From Microbacterium sp. STN6 (GTDB lineage Bacteria; Actinomycetota; Actinomycetes; Actinomycetales; Microbacteriaceae), in NCBI RefSeq assembly GCF_026410545.1, contig NZ_JAPMIT010000002.1:1-64000 (forward strand): a stretch of 64,000 bases of DNA, written 5' to 3'. The position numbers were made by a program, and so were the translations under genes. This document shows, one piece after another, positions 62,951 through 64,000 of this stretch. A model generated the notes under the pieces. The model saw only the letters and a program-made list of their open reading frames with translations, made no database searches and was not told where the DNA came from. Position 1 is the stretch's first letter. Every line of letters begins with the position of its first letter.

Positions 62951-63829
62951 CTACGCGGCCTCGGTCGCGGGCGACGCGGAGAGGTACGCGATGGTCTCGC
63001 TCGAGAGAACGAGGTCGGCCGCCTTCGCCGAATCGGTGATGCTCTCGGGGCGGCTCGCTCCCGGGATCGGGATGATGAGGTGCGTGAGGCTGAGCTCCCA
63101 GGCGAGGGCAACCTGCTGCGGGCTCACCCCGTGCTCGTTCGCGACCTCGGTGAACGCCTGGCCCGCGCCGCCGAGGGTGTCGGAGCCGCGGATGCCGCCG
63201 AGCGGGCTCCACGGCAGGAAGTTCAGGCCGAGCTCGATGCACAGCTCGAGTTCTGGACCGCTCGCGCGGTGCGACGGCGAGAACTGGTTCTGCGCCGAGA
63301 CGAGGGAGCTGCCGAGCAGCTCGTGCGCCTGCCGAATCTGGTGCACGTCGGCGTTCGAGATGCCGACCATGCGTGCCACGCCGTCGTCGATGAGCTGGCG
63401 AAGGGCGCCGAGCGACTCCTCGTACGGCACCTCGGGGTCTGGCCGGTGGAACTGGTACAGGCCGATGCTGTCGACGCCCAGCCGGGCCGCGGACTCGCGC
63501 GCCGCCTTCGCCAGGTACTCGGGTGAACCATTGCGCTGCCACGGCCCGTCGTCCACGTGGATCAGCCCGCCTTTGGTCGCCACCAGAACGTGACCGGTGT
63601 CGCCGCCGTACGACTTCAGTGCCTCGGCGATGAGCAGCTCGTTGTGGCCCTGCCCGTCGGCGTCGAGCGTGTAGGCGTCGGCCGTATCGATGAAGGTGAC
63701 GCCGGCGTCGAGCGCCGCGTGAATGGTGGCGATCGACGTGTCGTGATCCTTGCGGCCCTGGACCGACATGGGCATGCCGCCGAGGCCGATCGCGCTGACA
63801 GTGTGGTTTCCGAGGGAGCGATGCTTCAT
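62951..63829 (-). CDS. Aldo/keto reductase
   Basis: A 292-residue AKR. FIDTADAYTLD (Asp, Tyr), VATKGGL (Lys), LYQFHRPDP (His) and IIPIPGASRPESITDSAKA are visible; the QFHRPDP and PGASRPES features resemble the pyridoxal reductase/YdbC-type group. Leaderless: TAGGGT lies 6 nt before the ATG. It is the fifth AKR in the window. Confidence 0.9.
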   Translation of the reverse strand: MKHRSLGNHTVSAIGLGGMPMSVQGRKDHDTSIATIHAALDAGVTFIDTADAYTLDADGQGHNELLIAEALKSYGGDTGHVLVATKGGLIHVDDGPWQRNGSPEYLAKAARESAARLGVDSIGLYQFHRPDPEVPYEESLGALRQLIDDGVARMVGISNADVHQIRQAHELLGSSLVSAQNQFSPSHRASGPELELCIELGLNFLPWSPLGGIRGSDTLGGAGQAFTEVANEHGVSPQQVALAWELSLTHLIIPIPGASRPESITDSAKAADLVLSSETIAYLSASPATEAA

Positions 63830-63835
63830 GCCTCG

Positions 63836-63841
63836 ACCCTA
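63836..63841 (-). promoter_or_regulatory. Leaderless -10 element TAGGGT
   Basis: Minus-strand TAGGGT, 6 nt, then the ATG at 63829. Confidence 0.55.
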
Positions 63842-63842
63842 G

Positions 63843-64000
63843 TCACGAGTCACGCCGCGCGCTGTGCAGCCAGCGCCCGCGCAGCACGGCGATGAGGCTC
63901 ACGGCCGACACGATCGCCCACACGCCCTCCAGCAGCAGGAACCCCCACTGCACCTCGATCACGGCCTGCACAGCGAGGACCGTGCTGCCGACCGTGTTGA
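63843..64000 (-). CDS. CBU_0592-like membrane protein, 3' end only
   Basis: The last 52 codons of a gene whose start lies beyond the window. NTVGSTVLAVQAV and GFLLLEGVWAIVSAVSLIAVL are two transmembrane segments matching the CBU_0592-like family (NxxGs...fxlLexvWalvs). Basic end (RGRWLHSARRDS). Function unknown. Confidence 0.55.
   Translation of the reverse strand, partial: NTVGSTVLAVQAVIEVQWGFLLLEGVWAIVSAVSLIAVLRGRWLHSARRDS

Overview
The window looks like chromosome of a high-GC actinobacterium, most likely a Microbacteriaceae-type organism. The reasons are very high GC with codon bias to match, AfsR/SARP and IclR regulators, a mycoredoxin-like protein, an actinobacterial IS21 element, and at least twenty start codons preceded at only 6-7 nt by a TAnnnT hexamer, which is the signature of leaderless transcription. 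No rRNA, tRNA or CRISPR array was found.

Left core block (1-17.8 kb): a tandem repeat, DUF3054 protein, acyl-CoA dehydrogenase plus DUF4349 lipoprotein, two convergent aldo/keto reductases, an FMN reductase, an MFS transporter, the ribonucleotide reductase locus (NrdR-type boxes, nrdA, a 22-codon overlapping ORF carrying a CxxC tail, and an nrdB whose radical tyrosine is replaced by Phe), a CinA/PncC-type amidase, the helicase HrpA, a third aldo/keto reductase and two tandem FMN-reductase paralogues.

Accessory island (about 17.85-33.75 kb): debris and recently acquired genes. It has a decayed serine-recombinase fragment at the left edge; a patatin-like protein with a Ser-Asn instead of Ser-Asp dyad; a large TPR-PIN protein followed by a probable HEPN protein (the best candidate here for an undescribed defence or toxin-like system); an intact IS21 element with a 5-bp target duplication that splits a small membrane-protein ORF; a frameshifted serine recombinase; a TetR-controlled SnoaL/MBL-hydrolase operon; SRPBCC, GNAT and P-loop kinase genes; two broken genes; and a RelE/ParE-RHH toxin-antitoxin pair. 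A short hairpin motif recurs only in the spacers of this island.

Right core block (33.8-64 kb): YyaL/DUF255 thioredoxin-domain protein, three palindromic repeat families, arylsulfotransferase, IclR regulator, UPF0303 heme-degrading-like protein with a His-rich upstream ORF, metallophosphoesterase, mycoredoxin, more aldo/keto reductases, a glutathionyl-hydroquinone-reductase homologue, a Cas4/RecB-like nuclease-DEDD-helicase fusion followed by a DarT-like DNA ADP-ribosyltransferase, rhodanese, DedA, an ABC exporter preceded by seven 11-bp direct repeats and followed by a large AfsR/SARP regulator, a metY operon, an acyl desaturase, a protein O-mannosyltransferase, rsmI, and a truncated membrane protein at the window end.

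Functional themes are deoxynucleotide supply under NrdR control, thiol/flavin/NADPH redox chemistry (five aldo/keto reductases, three FMN reductases, mycoredoxin, GST-like enzyme), nucleic-acid surveillance (HrpA, nuclease-helicase, DarT-like, PIN, HEPN) and efflux. Functions were assigned by reading motifs; no database search was run.
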